From NCBI GenBank assembly GCA_025345505.1, contig JANVCC010000026.1:373960-437959 (forward strand): 64,000 bases of DNA, written 5' to 3'. The DNA is from Todiramphus chloris collaris. Its lineage: Eukaryota > Chordata > Aves > Coraciiformes > Alcedinidae. Both the position numbers and the translations under genes were made by a program. Shown here piece after piece: positions 1 to 10,651 of this stretch; within the stretch, counting starts at the first letter, position 1; the number at the start of each line of letters is the position of its first letter. Below the pieces are notes generated by a model, which worked only from the letters and a program-made list of their open reading frames with translations, was not told the DNA's origin and ran no database searches.

Positions 1-662
1 CGCTGTGTCTTAGAAGGAAAGGCTGACAAGGTGAGATGTTAGACTGGTGGGCATGCATTGATTTTTGACAAAAGAAGAAGTGTCCATAACAAAGAGGCAG
101 GAGAATTAATTAACTCTTTACAGTAAGGAGACAAAATATCTGGATCAACCGGTGCCTGTGCTCATTTCTAAGAGGCGCAAAGATGGGTGAGATAAGATTA
201 AAGATGAAAAAGCAATATTAAAGAGTTCCATTTTGTTTCTTTTAGGCATTCTTGGTGTGTCATTAAACAGAAAAACAGGTGCCTGAGAAGAGTCGGAGCT
301 AATGCTGAGGTTTGAATTACAAAGGACATGGAAGCAATTTGGTTTTGTGCGCCAACAGGGGGTGGAGGTCTAGGGAAGAAGGGCCTGTTTGAAAAGAGAA
401 TGAAAGGCTATTAGGAAAATGACTCCTAAAACTGTGTATAATATCCCTTTGAAGTACACATTAATGGGTTTTGCCTGAGAAGTCCCAGAGGGGTTAAGGA
501 CTTAGCTCCCATTGAATGCCAGTGGCATTTGGACGTTTCACAGGCATAGTTTGCTTTGAAAATCCCAACTTACAATATTCATTTTACTATATCTTTTCTA
601 CCGCAGTAGGAGGCACAGAGTGATGAACAGAGAAGCCACAGAAAAATATCAGATTCTTTGTA
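1..662. other. No recognisable gene; flank of ERV-1
   Basis: This is AT-rich sequence with no open frame worth naming. The ERV-1 3' LTR should lie here, directly after the polypurine stretch at 686-700 on the minus strand. I found neither a TG...CA LTR nor any similarity to the sequence next to the ERV-1 primer binding site. Confidence 0.5.
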
Positions 663-902
663 TTATAGTCTTTCTTTATAAATTATTTTTCCCCCTTCTT
701 GTTGCACCATAAGGACCCGCTTTATAGAATTGGCTATCAGTTTCTGCAAGCATTGCATAACACATGGCAAAAGCAAAATCAACAATAATACTATTATCAC
801 AGCAACAGCTATTTTTTCTAAAATTGTTATCCACCATCCAGACAAGCCTAACGAGGATAACCAGTCAGTAAAGGGATCACTACTTTCTCAATCCACACAA
901 TA
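663..902 (-). pseudogene. env: ERV-1 env remnant: TM C-terminus with membrane anchor
   Basis: The open frame begins with a membrane-proximal stretch (DPFTDWLSSLG), then GWW, and then a hydrophobic segment of about 22 residues (IAVAVIIVLLLILLLPCV) followed by a basic cytoplasmic tail with Lys and Arg. This is the classical end of a retroviral transmembrane subunit. SU and most of the TM ectodomain are missing. The frame is closed upstream by TGA, so this is a fragment left by deletion. The stop lies at 663-665, just after the purine-rich stretch that would have primed plus-strand synthesis. Confidence 0.75.
686..700 (-). other. ERV-1 candidate polypurine tract
   Basis: On the minus strand this reads AAGAAGGGGGAAAAA, directly after the env anchor. 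A polypurine tract primes plus-strand DNA synthesis and normally abuts the 3' LTR. No LTR beginning with TG follows it here. Confidence 0.5.
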
Positions 903-1115
903 ATCGACAAGGTGACTACTTCTCAGGGCTTCACGCCCTGTTATAAGCAATAATTTCACTGCGTCAAATTCTTTCTCCTGGCAGGGATTACACCAACGTC
1001 CGGCACGTGTTGTCTGGCACCACTTACTCCTTATCACAAATATAACAAACACATAGGACCCAAGGGTCGCACCGTCCACACACGTTGCAGCTGACTTTCT
1101 CAAGGGGTGTTTCAC
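888..1115 (-). pseudogene. ERV-1 probable env leader/SU N-terminal remnant
   Basis: A 75-codon open frame starts shortly after the end of the integrase frame, where env begins in betaretroviruses. It has a hydrophobic core (GSYVFVIFVI) that could be a signal peptide, then a Cys-containing stretch (WCQTTRAGRWCNPC). It runs out of frame into the TM fragment at about 890, consistent with a deletion joining the start of env to its end. Assignment rests on position and hydrophobicity only. No SU motif was recognised. Confidence 0.4.
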
Positions 1116-1135
1116 GACACCTGTGCATGTAGCAA

Positions 1136-2240
1136 TTATTCGTTTAGAACACTTAAATCCTTTGGCTCTGTTTCCCTGATGAGAGGCTCTTCCAGATGAC
1201 GTTCAGGATCTTCTGGCGAGGTTTGTGGTAGGGGCTCACGGAATGGTCGTACACTCTTTGCCGGGATCCACCGGGGGCCTTTTTCTGTGGAGACACAAGC
1301 ATAGCCTCTACCCCATGTGACAAGGGGATACGGTCCCATAATCTTACCTGTTTCCGGATCACGAATCAACACGGGGGCTTTTTCTCGCACCTCAAGCGAA
1401 GCATTCGTGCTAAAATGTCGGACTATCGGAGGGTTATTATCTAACAAAGAACAATTCAAGAAATTAAAAACATACAAAGCTTTCTGCAGACGTTCCTCAG
1501 GAGTAGCGGTTCCTACTCCCCCTTTTTGTTGTTGTAACAAACGTTTTAAAGACTGGTGAGAGCGTTCAATTAAAGATTGACCCGTAGGGGAATGGGGAAT
1601 ACCGGTGATATGGGTCACGCCCCAGGAGTCAAGAAATGCTTTTGTTGCCGTGGAGACATAAGCAGGGCCGTTGTCTGTCTTAATTTGTGAAGGTATACCC
1701 AAAGTAGCAAAAGCGCGCATCAAATGTTTGCGGACATCACGTGCTTTTTCTCCTGTGTGGCAAGAAGCAAATAAGGCTCCTGAAAAGGTATCAATGGAGG
1801 AGTGGATGTACTTCAATTTACCAAACTCAGAATAGTATGTAACATCTGTTTGCCATAGCTGTAGGCTTTGTAGTCCTCGGGGATTAACTCCGCCTGCAAC
1901 TGATGGAAAAGAGTGTCTTTGGCAGTCAGGGCATATAGCAACAATGTTGGATGCCTGTTGAGAAGTAAGCCCGAATTGTCTTTTAAGGCCTCCAGCATTT
2001 TGGTGGAAAAAGGAATGACTGAGTTTAGCTTGCGCCACGCGATCCGGCAATACCTGTACGGGTAATGTTAGTAAATCGGCTCGTCGATTCCCTTCTGCTA
2101 TAAAGCCAGGTAGAGAAGTATGTGACCTGACATGCATAACAAAATAGGGGTGAGGGCGAGAGTCTAAGAGAAAGATAAGTTCCTGTAACAAAGTAAAAAG
2201 GTCAGAATGCGGGACGTCGCGTAACACAGATTTTCTGAAT
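1136..2240 (-). pseudogene. pol: ERV-1 pol 3' part: RNase H C-terminus and full integrase
   Basis: The frame opens with the end of RNase H (HVRSHTSLPGF, then a conserved Asp in RRAD) and continues into integrase. The integrase zinc domain shows H-x3-H (HSFFH) and C-x2-C (CPDC). The catalytic core shows TDVTYY, then TDNGPAY, then a Glu in PTGQSLIER, with exactly 35 residues between the second Asp and the Glu (DD35E). The C-terminal domain has WGRGYACVST followed by an RWIPAK-type motif. Integrase is therefore uninterrupted. RNase H has lost its first three catalytic acidic residues to a deletion that joins it to RT near 2230-2250. It cannot be expressed normally because the upstream frame is broken. 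Confidence 0.85.
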
Positions 2241-2945
2241 TTTTTCCGGCGCGATACAGAGGCCTGCCGATGTAACGGCAGCCGTGACAAGGGCTACAGC
2301 TTCCTCCATGACCTCGTGATGTTGTGCAGCCACCAGGATGTCATCCATATAGTGGTACAATAAGACATTAGACATTGCAATCCTAACTGGACTAAGCACT
2401 TTGGCTACATACCATTGGCATATCGTCGGGCTATTTTTCATTCCTTGTGGTAGCACAACCCACTGGTATCTTTGTAACGGAGCCTGCATGTTGACACTTG
2501 GAACTGAAAAGGCAAATTTAGGAGCATCATCGGGATGCAGAGGGATATTGAAGAAGCAATCTTTAAGGTCAATAACAGTTAAATGCCAATCTCGGGGGAT
2601 CATAGTAGGGGACGGGAGCCCAGGTTGTAAGGCTCCCATGTCTTCCATAGCGTTATTAATTTTCCTGAGGTCATGGAGCAGGCGCCACTTGCCACTTTGT
2701 TTCTTAATAACAAAAACGGGGGAATTCCAGGGGCTAGTGGAGGGTACGACATGTCCTTTCGCTAGTTGTTCTGTGACCAACTCCTGGAGAGCGCGAAGCT
2801 TTTCTAAAGGTAGGGGCCATTGATCCACCCAAATAGGGGTATCAGTTTTCCAGGTTAGTTTCAGGGTGTCGCGCACTTCAATGGCCCCACCTAAAAATGG
2901 GTACGGATAGTCAATCCCCACTGTGACAGTACATCCCGTCCCCAC
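2202..2945 (-). pseudogene. pol: ERV-1 pol 5' part: reverse transcriptase fingers/palm
   Basis: The RT frame shows the usual N-terminal WPLPLEKL...LVTEQL block, SPWNSPVFVIKK, the first catalytic Asp in TVIDLKDCF, LPQGMKNSPT, and the YMDD box. After the helix following YMDD (CIAPEKIQ) the sequence leaves the family and the frame stops, because the thumb and connection are deleted. The RT frame is in -1 relation to the protease frame and overlaps it (2891-2945), as expected for pro-pol frameshifting. I did not find a canonical slippery heptamer, so the slip site is uncertain. Confidence 0.85.
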
Positions 2946-3612
2946 AAAACCATAGGAACAGGTAGTACAAAAGGTTTGACAGAGGCGATATGTCCTTCCG
3001 GACCTTGAATTTGAATTAACTCCAGGCTTTGGTGGCTTTTACCAGTCCCACCAATCCCAGCTAATGCGTGGGACACATTGGCTAAGGGCCACTGTGGTGG
3101 CCACTTAGCTTGAGATATTACTGTAACATCAGCTCCGGTGTCGATAATTCCATTCAACACCACCTTCTGCCCCCCTCGGGTGAGGGTGCATTGGTACATA
3201 GGCCTTTTTTGAGAGAGAGACTGTACCCATAAAATTTGTGGGCTCCCCGTAGATCCGAACCCACCCTGCCTTTTTTGGAGCTGACTAGAAGCCGGGCAAC
3301 TTGTGCCTGAGGGAATAAGTATCAATTGCGCTATACGGCTATCTTTTGGCACAGTGCAAGGAGGAAACGGGGTCCATGCCATAATCTTAATTTCATCAGT
3401 GCTATCGGAGTCAATAACACCCGGCAGTACAAAAAGCCCTGACAATGTCGTAGATGACCTTCCTAATAACAAAGCGTGTGTTTTAGGGGGTAAAGGTCCC
3501 GAGACGTTTGTAGGCAATAAGTGAACCGAGGAATCGAATAACGTTACTGTGTGAGCGGTTGCCAAGTCCAGTCCGGCGCTGCCTGTTGTTGCGGAGCGAA
3601 GACATGAGGCAC
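2891..3612 (-). pseudogene. pro: ERV-1 dUTPase-protease frame (pro)
   Basis: The frame is open upstream of the first ATG (3565), as expected for a frameshift-expressed pro gene overlapping the end of gag. It begins with a dUTPase-like domain: motif 1 GSAGLDLAT, motif 2 LLLGRSS, motif 3 PGVIDSDSTDEI, motif 4 RIAQLILIP, and a Gly-rich motif 5 GGFGSTG. In motif 3 the catalytic Asp is kept, but the usual Tyr and Gly are Ser and Asp, so dUTPase activity is doubtful. The protease follows with the active-site IDTGADVTVIS, a flap-like AGIGGTGK and the WGRDVLSQ block near the C-terminus. The dUTPase-protease order marks the betaretrovirus-like class. Confidence 0.85.
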
Positions 3613-4050
3613 TGCTGCCCCCCTCTGGGGGTTTTTGATGGTTGGCGGCGCTATTTGTGTCTGCACGCGTCGCTGCCCCGCGCTCCGAGATCGGTTTCCC
3701 TGGATCGGTTGGCCCTGTAAATCATACTTAGACCGACATTGATTAGCATAATGACGCCCCTTCTTGCATCTAGGGCAAATTCCCGGGGCTCGGGGCCCGT
3801 TGCCGCCGGTAGAAGTCAGGCAATTCCTTTTCAAATGACCAGGTTTACCACATCCGTAGCAAACACCCGGTGTTGATGGTCCACGCATGGCTGCAAAGGC
3901 AGCTGCCATAACTTCATATTTATGATCCGCAGTACCGATCCTGTTACAGGCTTCAACCATTTCAACTAAGGTAGGGTTTGGATTGGGGAGAGATTTTAAG
4001 AGTTTCTTACAGTCCACATTAGCGTTCTCCACCGCCTCGCGCGTAGAGTA
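3544..4050 (-). pseudogene. gag: ERV-1 gag 3' part: CA C-terminus and nucleocapsid
   Basis: After a short CA C-terminal helix region (NANVDCKKLL, LVEMVEACNRIG), the nucleocapsid has two zinc knuckles of the C-x2-C-x4-H-x4-C type: CYGCGKPGHLKRNC and CPRCKKGRHYANQC, the second after a Gly/Pro linker. A basic, Gln-rich tail follows and ends at the stop near 3544, overlapping the pro frame by about 60 bases. Most of CA, including the major homology region, is absent because a deletion near 4030-4050 fuses this piece out of frame to MA. Confidence 0.85.
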
Positions 4051-4603
4051 CAGGAGCAACTATCATTTTTGCAATCTCCAGTTCTCCTTCCTTTAAGGCT
4101 TGGCGCCTTATATTAGCCCACACATCATGTGGGTCGGGGGGGTAGAGATCTGGCTCTTTTTCAGGGTCCACTGGTCCCGGGTCAAAAGGATCCTCTTCCG
4201 GGGGGCACCCTGCAGCGTACACCTTAAGTGGCGCGGAGGGTTTTTTACTCCCCGATGATTGAGGAGACACGGGAGGAGAGTTTTCCTCTCTCTGTATTTC
4301 ATCTTTATGACCCTCCTCTTGGGCTTTTAAAATTTCAAAAATAGTCCTCCGCCACGGGAGCATGCGCTGAGCTTCAGCATTCCCCATAGTCGCCGCATCC
4401 CACAATTTTACTCCCACATCGTCCCAAAGGTCTCGCGTAAAAATAGTAGATGCAGTTACAGAGGGGATTTTTACTTGTACCCATTTAAGTATCGTTTTAA
4501 GATCTTGCCCAGAGACATTCTTTCCATGTTTTTTAAGTAGGGCTTTCATAAGCTCGTAAACGTCTCTCTCGGGGGAAGACGCTTGATTCCCCATGTTTCC
4601 CAC
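4019..4603 (-). pseudogene. gag: ERV-1 gag 5' part: matrix domain
   Basis: The start is set by ATG at 4603. A second in-frame start gives MGNQASSPERD, which fits an N-myristoylated MA better. The helical MA region (residues about 10-95) has the betaretroviral look (DLWDDVGVKLWDAATMG, MLPWRR). A charged, Pro-rich linker follows (DPFDPGPVDPEKEPDLYPPD), which may include a late-domain-like region. The frame ends soon after at the CA deletion junction. Confidence 0.8.
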
Positions 4604-4725
4604 AGCTCACCTCTCTACTCCGGAGGGATTGATTGCCGGCCGGCGCCTGCTTCCTTTCAGCAGCTCATTCAAAGTTCCGTGGGACTCGCAGCCTGCCGCA
4701 CAGTTAGGCGGTTTTCGATCCCAGT

Positions 4726-4743
4726 ATCACGTCGGGGTCACCA
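4726..4743 (-). other. ERV-1 primer binding site, tRNA-Trp
   Basis: On the minus strand this reads TGGTGACCCCGACGTGAT. It is complementary to the 3' 18 bases of vertebrate tRNA-Trp including CCA. The same primer is used by avian leukosis/sarcoma viruses. It lies about 120 bases upstream of the gag ATG. Confidence 0.9.
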
Positions 4744-4944
4744 ATTTACCTAATCTACTCAGTCAAGTACAAAAGTATATACGTAATAGGTGGCTGAGCA
4801 GAGGATATTGCATGATGTGACATCCTTCACTGGTGGTGACTCTCCATATTGTGCTTTGCACAAAGGGGAGGGCACTGGGTAGCAGATAATACCATTAAAA
4901 AAAAAGAAAAATCATTGCCTACATTTCTTGACAGGACAAAGAGC
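4744..4944 (-). other. Possible ERV-1 5' LTR remnant
   Basis: The 5' LTR should end directly against the PBS. The minus strand here starts a plausible TGTCACATCATGCAATATCC at about 4822, but only about 79 bases separate it from the PBS. There is no terminal CA, no TATA box and no AATAAA. It may be an LTR with a large internal deletion, or unrelated flank. Confidence 0.25.
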
Positions 4945-5277
4945 AGATGTTTACAAATATCTGAAGGGTGGGTGTCAATAAGAAGGGGCCAGTCTCTTGT
5001 CAGTTGTGTCTTGTGATAGGATGAGAGATAATGGTAGCAAGGTGAAAAACAAGAAGTTCCATCTCAACATGAGGGAAAACTTCTTCACTGTGAGAGCAAC
5101 AAAGCCTGGACCAGGCTGCCCAGAGAGGTTGTGGAGTCTCCTCTCTGGAGACTTTCAAGACTCACCTGGATCTGTTCCTGTGTGGACTGCCCTGGGTGAC
5201 CCTGCTCTGTCAGGGGGGTTGGCCTCGATCATCTCCAGAGGTCCCTTCCAAACCCTATCATTCTGTGATTCTATTAT
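4945..5277 (+). mobile_element. CR1 LINE, 3' end fragment
   Basis: The sequence follows the familiar avian CR1 3' end: GAAGGGTGGGTGTCAA, GGAAAACTTCTTCACTGTGAG, GGCTGCCCAGAGAGGTTGTGG, CAGGGGGGTTGG, and a terminal CATTCTGTGATTCTATT octamer-type repeat. It is 5'-truncated as usual for CR1 and retains no functional reverse transcriptase. It lies about 200 bases from the ERV-1 PBS. Confidence 0.9.
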
Positions 5278-5281
5278 TTTA

Positions 5282-7893
5282 AGATGGAGCCTGTTTATGC
5301 AAAGAACAGGTTTTCTCACGTTCTAAACCAGCTGTGACACCATGCCATCCTCTGAAAGATATTTTATTAGGCAACAGATCAGCGTTGGAGATTAAAAGAG
5401 CACCAGCAATAGATGCATCACACTTCCTGGAGCTCCCTGGGAACAAGTTGGAACAACAGTTTGAAAAACTGCAAATTTTGTGGGAATAAAACTCTTGCTG
5501 TTCCTGTGCTTCTCTCTTTTGCATTTCCTTTTCATATCATGTATCTTAAAGAGGGGAAATACCCATGCATGATGCTGGTGCAATGGTGAATAAAATGCTA
5601 TAGGATGGCTTTAAGCTCTTCAGAATTAAAATATGTTGAAAAGGTGTTTTTTACCTATCAATGATGGCAACTGAAACCGATGGAAAAGCCAGCAAAGAAA
5701 AAGCACTGCTTGTCCCATGTCAGACCTCACTGTCAGAGACTTGATCTTCAAGTGGAGATGAGAGAATATCCCTTGTTCCCTTTAACGGTCTAGTCACACT
5801 GCAGGTTCTGAATACGCTTTTTGTTTTATCTCTCCTCAAAGGAAAACAAATCCAAACATTTTCTTTTTTGGAATAAACTCAGAAAAAACCTAAAACAAAT
5901 TACCAGTAATGTGATGGCATTAAGTTTATCATACAATGTTTGGGCCTTGTTTTTTCTTTAGTTGATGTTACGCTGAAGACAAGATAAATAGGTGTGCGAT
6001 TTTAGGAAAATTTAAGCAAAGAAGTGCGGTCGAATGGCAGCTTAATATCAAAAACCCCACGTACCAGAACTGTGATGTAAGACGGTCCCAGTGAATACAA
6101 GATCCCCAACAGAAGTTTGTCACTTCCAAACTCTCACCATTATTACCAGTGTCAATAGCAAAAGGGTTTTTTTTTTAAATAAAAAAATCCATAGTCTGAC
6201 AATAACCCATAATAACTGCTTGCTCTGACCAAGGTTCTTGCTCCTAGATAAGAGCCCAAATTGAAGGCTTAGTTCTGTGTAAATCCAATGTGATTGTCTA
6301 CAAAGGCAATAAATTCCTCTCCTGACAGATGCACAGGTTTTACCGTGTGTATCCTAGTCAACCTGTCACCAACCCCATCCATTCCACTTGAAAAAAACCC
6401 ACTGCTTTGCAGCAGAGAAAGCACCAACCTCACAGCACCGCTTGCTTGGGGTTTAACGAGTTTTATCCAGCCTGGACTAGGGAAGCTGGTTTGTGAGATT
6501 AAGAGGCTGAACTTCCTTCTTTTACACCAACTGTAACACACCCAAGACACAGGAACTGTTAAGTGTTGCCTGAGCATCAGTAAGGGGTTTACAACACCAC
6601 AGAAATAAGTGAGAGCAGTTCTTGACGTAAAAAACCCCAAGAATCTAGTAGTGTGTCTTAATTAGCTGTTGTACCCAACCTTGTCTGCTTCCTGTCAGCT
6701 TGAGGCATAGATCAAATTTCCTCATGTTTGCCTACAAAGTCAGAGAGTAAACGCCCTAGTGCACCAGCAAGAAGAACTGCCCGCAGAGCTCGGGATGGGA
6801 AAGCAAAGGGAGAGGGAAGGATGGAAGGAAGGACAGAAGGTGTTACTACCGCTTTGTGGCTTCACTGAGCCACTTGGGCCACGTGGAACCAAAGCACAAA
6901 GATACATGTGAGAAAACCTAACAGCTAAGTGACCAGAAAGCACCCTGGACCTACGGCCCAGGAGGTGTGCTAGTACTTTGCTGGCTCAGGACCTGGGTCT
7001 GTTGCATCTTGAAAGAACAGACTTGCTACTGAAACAGCAGATTCTGAAGTGGAGAATTTTCCAACTTGCATGTCCTCTGCAACTACAGATTTTAGCTTTG
7101 CACCTTTTAATATTTATTCAGCAATGTGGAAATTATTTAACTTCCACCATAACTCCAGACTTTGAGTCATCCTGGGCTTCCCCCAGCTTGAAGTGTTTGT
7201 CCTAAGAACATGTACTCTTTCCAAGCAAAGCACCCACTTTAAATTCAGAGGCTGCTTTTTTCACATATTTTCCTGTTTGGGCAGTTCAGCCAAACACTGA
7301 TAAGGGCTGGGTGGCACTCTTCACTGTGGGAATCATAGACAGCTTTGGAAGCATGCTGTCTTCTGCTTAATGATGTTACCCACTTTGTACCCTTAAGACC
7401 TCAGAGGCTTTCTTGTGGCAAAGCCACTTGTATGGCTCCAAGTCTGTTGGCATCTGTAGAGAAACTGTATGAGAAAGGGGCTGCTAATGATTTCTTTCCA
7501 TTTGTAGTCCTTCACGGACATATTCTGTAAAGCCTGACTTCCAGCATCACTTATATTTGCAGTGTGCAGGCCTTAGAGAGACCTGTGAATCGTTCCTGTG
7601 GCTAGTGTTGGAAAGGTAATTAAATAGCCAGCCAGAACTGGGGAAGGGGTGCTCGCTGCTGGTTGGATCTCAGCACAGCCTTCGAACCCACTGGGTGCAG
7701 CAGAATTCCTCTCAACTCGGCAAGAGGACCACGAAGGTAACTCAAAAACTTCCTTAATTTGTCCCTATTAAGAATAGTTCACTTATTTTCTTCCTCTTAG
7801 CCTGAGGTTCCTCCAAGGTGTATTCTGAGTACTTACAGTTAGAACTGAATATTCCTTAATCTCCTTGCTTTAAAACGCCATTTTTCTTGGTTT
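5282..7893. other. Non-coding sequence, no gene seen
   Basis: There are only short chance frames. The longest on the minus strand, 6269-6640, lacks splice context and family features. There is a short poly-T/A stretch near 6163-6187. Nothing else is recognised. Confidence 0.4.
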
Positions 7894-8096
7894 ATTTCTT
7901 CTTCCCATTATATAACATCCTTTTTTTGAGAAGCCCGAATCCCCAGAGCCTTGCTGCTGGTGCAGTCATCGCTGGCAGTGCACCACAGATCTGAAGCATT
8001 ATGACATGGCTGGTCTTGTGGTTCCTGCCAGTCACACCACACTGGAGCACAAAGGGCTAACAGGGAAGGATACAGGCAAAGATGCTGCTGCAAAGG
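7894..8096. repeat. 203-bp perfect duplication, copy 1
   Basis: Identical base for base, by eye, to 10652-10854 and in the same orientation. It starts ATTTCTTCTTCCCATTATAT and ends GATGCTGCTGCAAAGG. The flanks are unrelated. It has no terminal inverted repeats, no poly-A tail and no obvious target-site duplication. Confidence 0.9.
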
Positions 8097-8777
8097 GGGG
8101 AGGGCTCTGACCGGTGCTGCCTCTCTGCCTCTGTGTACATGGAGAAGTAGAGGAGATAGATAAAAAGCCTTTTCACAGTTAGCCACCATCACATACATAT
8201 CATTAACACAAGGCTTCAAGGGAATCTCATTTTACAATGTCCGCTACTGTTTGGACGCAGCACTTCCTTTGCTGCCACAGGCCAGGTGCACGGTGGTAGC
8301 CTGGCACCGCGACCTGAGTGCGCTCCACCTCCACTTTGTGGCCGCTAAGAAAATGGTCAAAACCTGTGGTTCCTAAAGGCATCATTCAGAACGCTGCCAG
8401 ACTCGGCGTCATTGACCACAAGTCACAAATCTGATAATGCAACTTAAGATACTGAATCATATCCTCAACTTGTGATTCATTACACGATTTAAATGCCACA
8501 AGCGGTGTCCTGGACTATATTCCAATATATAGGAGTTCAGATACCCTTCCAAAATAAGCAAAATAAGCCACAAATTCAGTTCACCTCAACCACTAATAGT
8601 TCCCAGAAAGATTATGCTTTAGTTTTTCTGCAAGGACAAGGTAAGAAACATTCTGGTACCTACTGTCATCCCCCCAGATCTCCTCCTTCTTTCACTTTGA
8701 GGACATCAAAACGAAAATTTCAGAGTCTCCAGGGGTGTTAATTCCAATTCAGGCCAAGAGAGGAAAAGCGACCTTAC

Positions 8778-8911
8778 ATCTTCCGTTCACCGGTGGGTGG
8801 TAATACTCCCTTTCTTGAGGCACAGCCTACGGGCAGTTGCACTTGTGGCAAAGCATACGGGAGAATGTGAATGATCTGCCCCATACCTGCCCCGAAGGCA
8901 GCACGCAGCAC
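8778..8911 (-). CDS. Candidate internal coding exon of an unidentified gene
   Basis: A pyrimidine-rich acceptor (GTTCTCTTTTCTTCAG) precedes 134 bases that are open in the frame starting GTG CTG CGT. They end at a good donor (GAAGAT followed by GTAAGG). The frame encodes 44 residues such as GAGMGQIIHILPYALPQVQL and VLPPTGERK, with two bases left over. Because it lies 10 kb beyond the polyadenylation signal at 19213, it would belong to a separate downstream gene on the same strand. I found no partner exons with matching phase, so it could be a chance combination. Confidence 0.4.
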
Positions 8912-10651
8912 CTGAAGAAAAGAGAACTTGCCCAGAACAGACCCAGACAGGACATTTCCAAAACAGTAGGAAGATCAACAGGGAGAACTGCTTGAATGTA
9001 AATAAAATTTCATTTCAGCCCAACAGGCACATTTCATGTTGTCAAACTACATACAGGTTCTGGTCATTTGTAAATGGGAAATAAAGCTGCAATGAGAGTT
9101 TGCAGTGCTTGTTGACAACGAGAAACCAAATGCATAGATGTCCGCATCAAAGCGGCTCAGAAGGGAAAACTTGGATATGTTTGTGTTCGAGCTGCTGCAG
9201 ACGGAGCAGTCTGTCCGTCCGTCCCTGCCTCAGATGCCCCAGGTGCTTCGTGTATCGCCACAGTAGAGCTGAGCTTCTGTCAGAGATGATATTTTGTGAA
9301 AACTGAAGAGATAATGGAAGTGCCAGAAGATCTCTGTAACAAGAGGTTTCAGCACGGGGTGAGGGGGGTGGGGGGGGATGACTCATCACCATGTCACGTG
9401 CAGGACCTGGAAGGAACGGATCATAGCACACTCTCAACAAGTCAGCAGCAGTACCAGGAGGAATTTGGGGAATATGGAAAGTATTGATAATGACCTCACG
9501 TCAGTTGAGCACAGCTCCAGAAAGCACATTGGTGTCAAGTGAAAACGTCATTCAAGACATTTTCAAGACATAGTCTGACTGCTATAAAACAGGTGAGCCT
9601 GCACAGGGCATCAAAGGAAAACTCCCTGAAAGGAGAGGTGGCATGGGAGATGAAGGCATTTCTGTTTCTGAATAATGTTCTGAAAACGCACCGGATGGAC
9701 AGTAACATCGCACCTGATTTAATGAGAGCTGGAGATGTGCACCAAGGGGCCCCTCCCCAGAGCCAAGGGCAGCGCTGCTGGCTTTAGGAGCCAGGCTGGC
9801 AATTGTGCCCATGGCTTGACATGTCCCAGAGTAGCACATCAGGGAGATTTGGTAATTAATATAATCATTCCTCCGCACAGTATGAGCAATACTTGTTTAG
9901 TTACCTTTCCAGGAGAGTTACCTGCTGTCAGCTCATGGGAATGCTGGCCTGTAACTAACCATCAGGGGGAACTTTCTGAGGAAGACCTCCAGAGCGCGGA
10001 CCGGCAGAGGATGGAGACCGGGTCAGACTGGCCCTACACAGTGCTCACAGATGATCCACGTCAGAAATTAAAAAAAAAAGATTAAAAAAATTACACAGTG
10101 AAATGCAGAGACTCCAAAAGGCTTGAGCTAGAGTTACACCCATTTCTTGGTAGTTAAATAATGTTCTGCAGCTCTTAAAATACAGAGTGGCTGCTTCAGA
10201 CAAAGACTGTGTAAAACTGAAGTCACTGAGCGAGATGGGAGTGCCGATGTGAGTGCCTCAGCTCCGTGGCGCTGCCTGGTGTACACCCGGTGTTTAGTGG
10301 AGGGTTAAGCTCAGGCTGTTGGCCTGGTGGTGCCAACAGGTGCAGAGCAAGCAGCGACAGGAGATGGACAAAAAGTGAAACAGAACTGCAGAGTCTCGTG
10401 CCGAAGCCCAAGTCGTGCCGCTGTGGCTTTTCAAGTTAGAAGCTAGGGAACTGGGCGGGATGTCGCCTGTCTCTTGTACTTTGAAACATTTCACTTGGCT
10501 CACTTTTAGATTAGCTACTTCATTTCAAAGAATACATGGGTTCAATTTACAAATTAGGGTTTTTTTGTCCCTCTACCTTGACAGAGCAATGCTCAGCTGC
10601 AGCACGGACAAGCTCTTCTGCCTAACAAAATAATCCACTGCAAATTATTTA
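8912..10651. other. Non-coding sequence, no gene seen
   Basis: Several overlapping open frames on both strands at 9100-9440 and 9580-9880 look coding-like in places but lack good splice sites. A G-run occurs near 9360-9380. No repeat family was recognised. Confidence 0.35.

Larger units (their letters stand above)
663..4743 (-). mobile_element. ERV-1: degenerate class II (betaretrovirus-like) provirus, internal region
   Basis: In minus-strand order the element holds a PBS, gag (MA, a CA remnant, NC with two zinc knuckles), a dUTPase-protease frame, RT, the tail of RNase H, integrase, and an env remnant ending in a transmembrane helix and a polypurine stretch. The dUTPase domain upstream of protease and the GRGYACVST motif in the integrase C-terminus are typical of betaretrovirus-like ERVK elements. 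Large internal deletions removed most of CA, the RT thumb and connection with most of RNase H, and most of env. No LTR pair could be recognised, so the outer limits are approximate. The locus is not coding-competent. Confidence 0.9.

Noticed and set aside
663-4743. ERV-1 as an avian leukosis-type alpharetrovirus, suggested by the tRNA-Trp primer
   Set aside because: The dUTPase domain before protease and the integrase C-terminal motif point to a betaretrovirus-like (ERVK) element. The primer alone is not diagnostic.
9139-9267. Small plus-strand frame (MSASKRLRRENLDMFVF)
   Set aside because: Coding-like codon use, but the ATG follows no promoter or good acceptor and no consensus donor ends it. 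The antisense frame is equally open.
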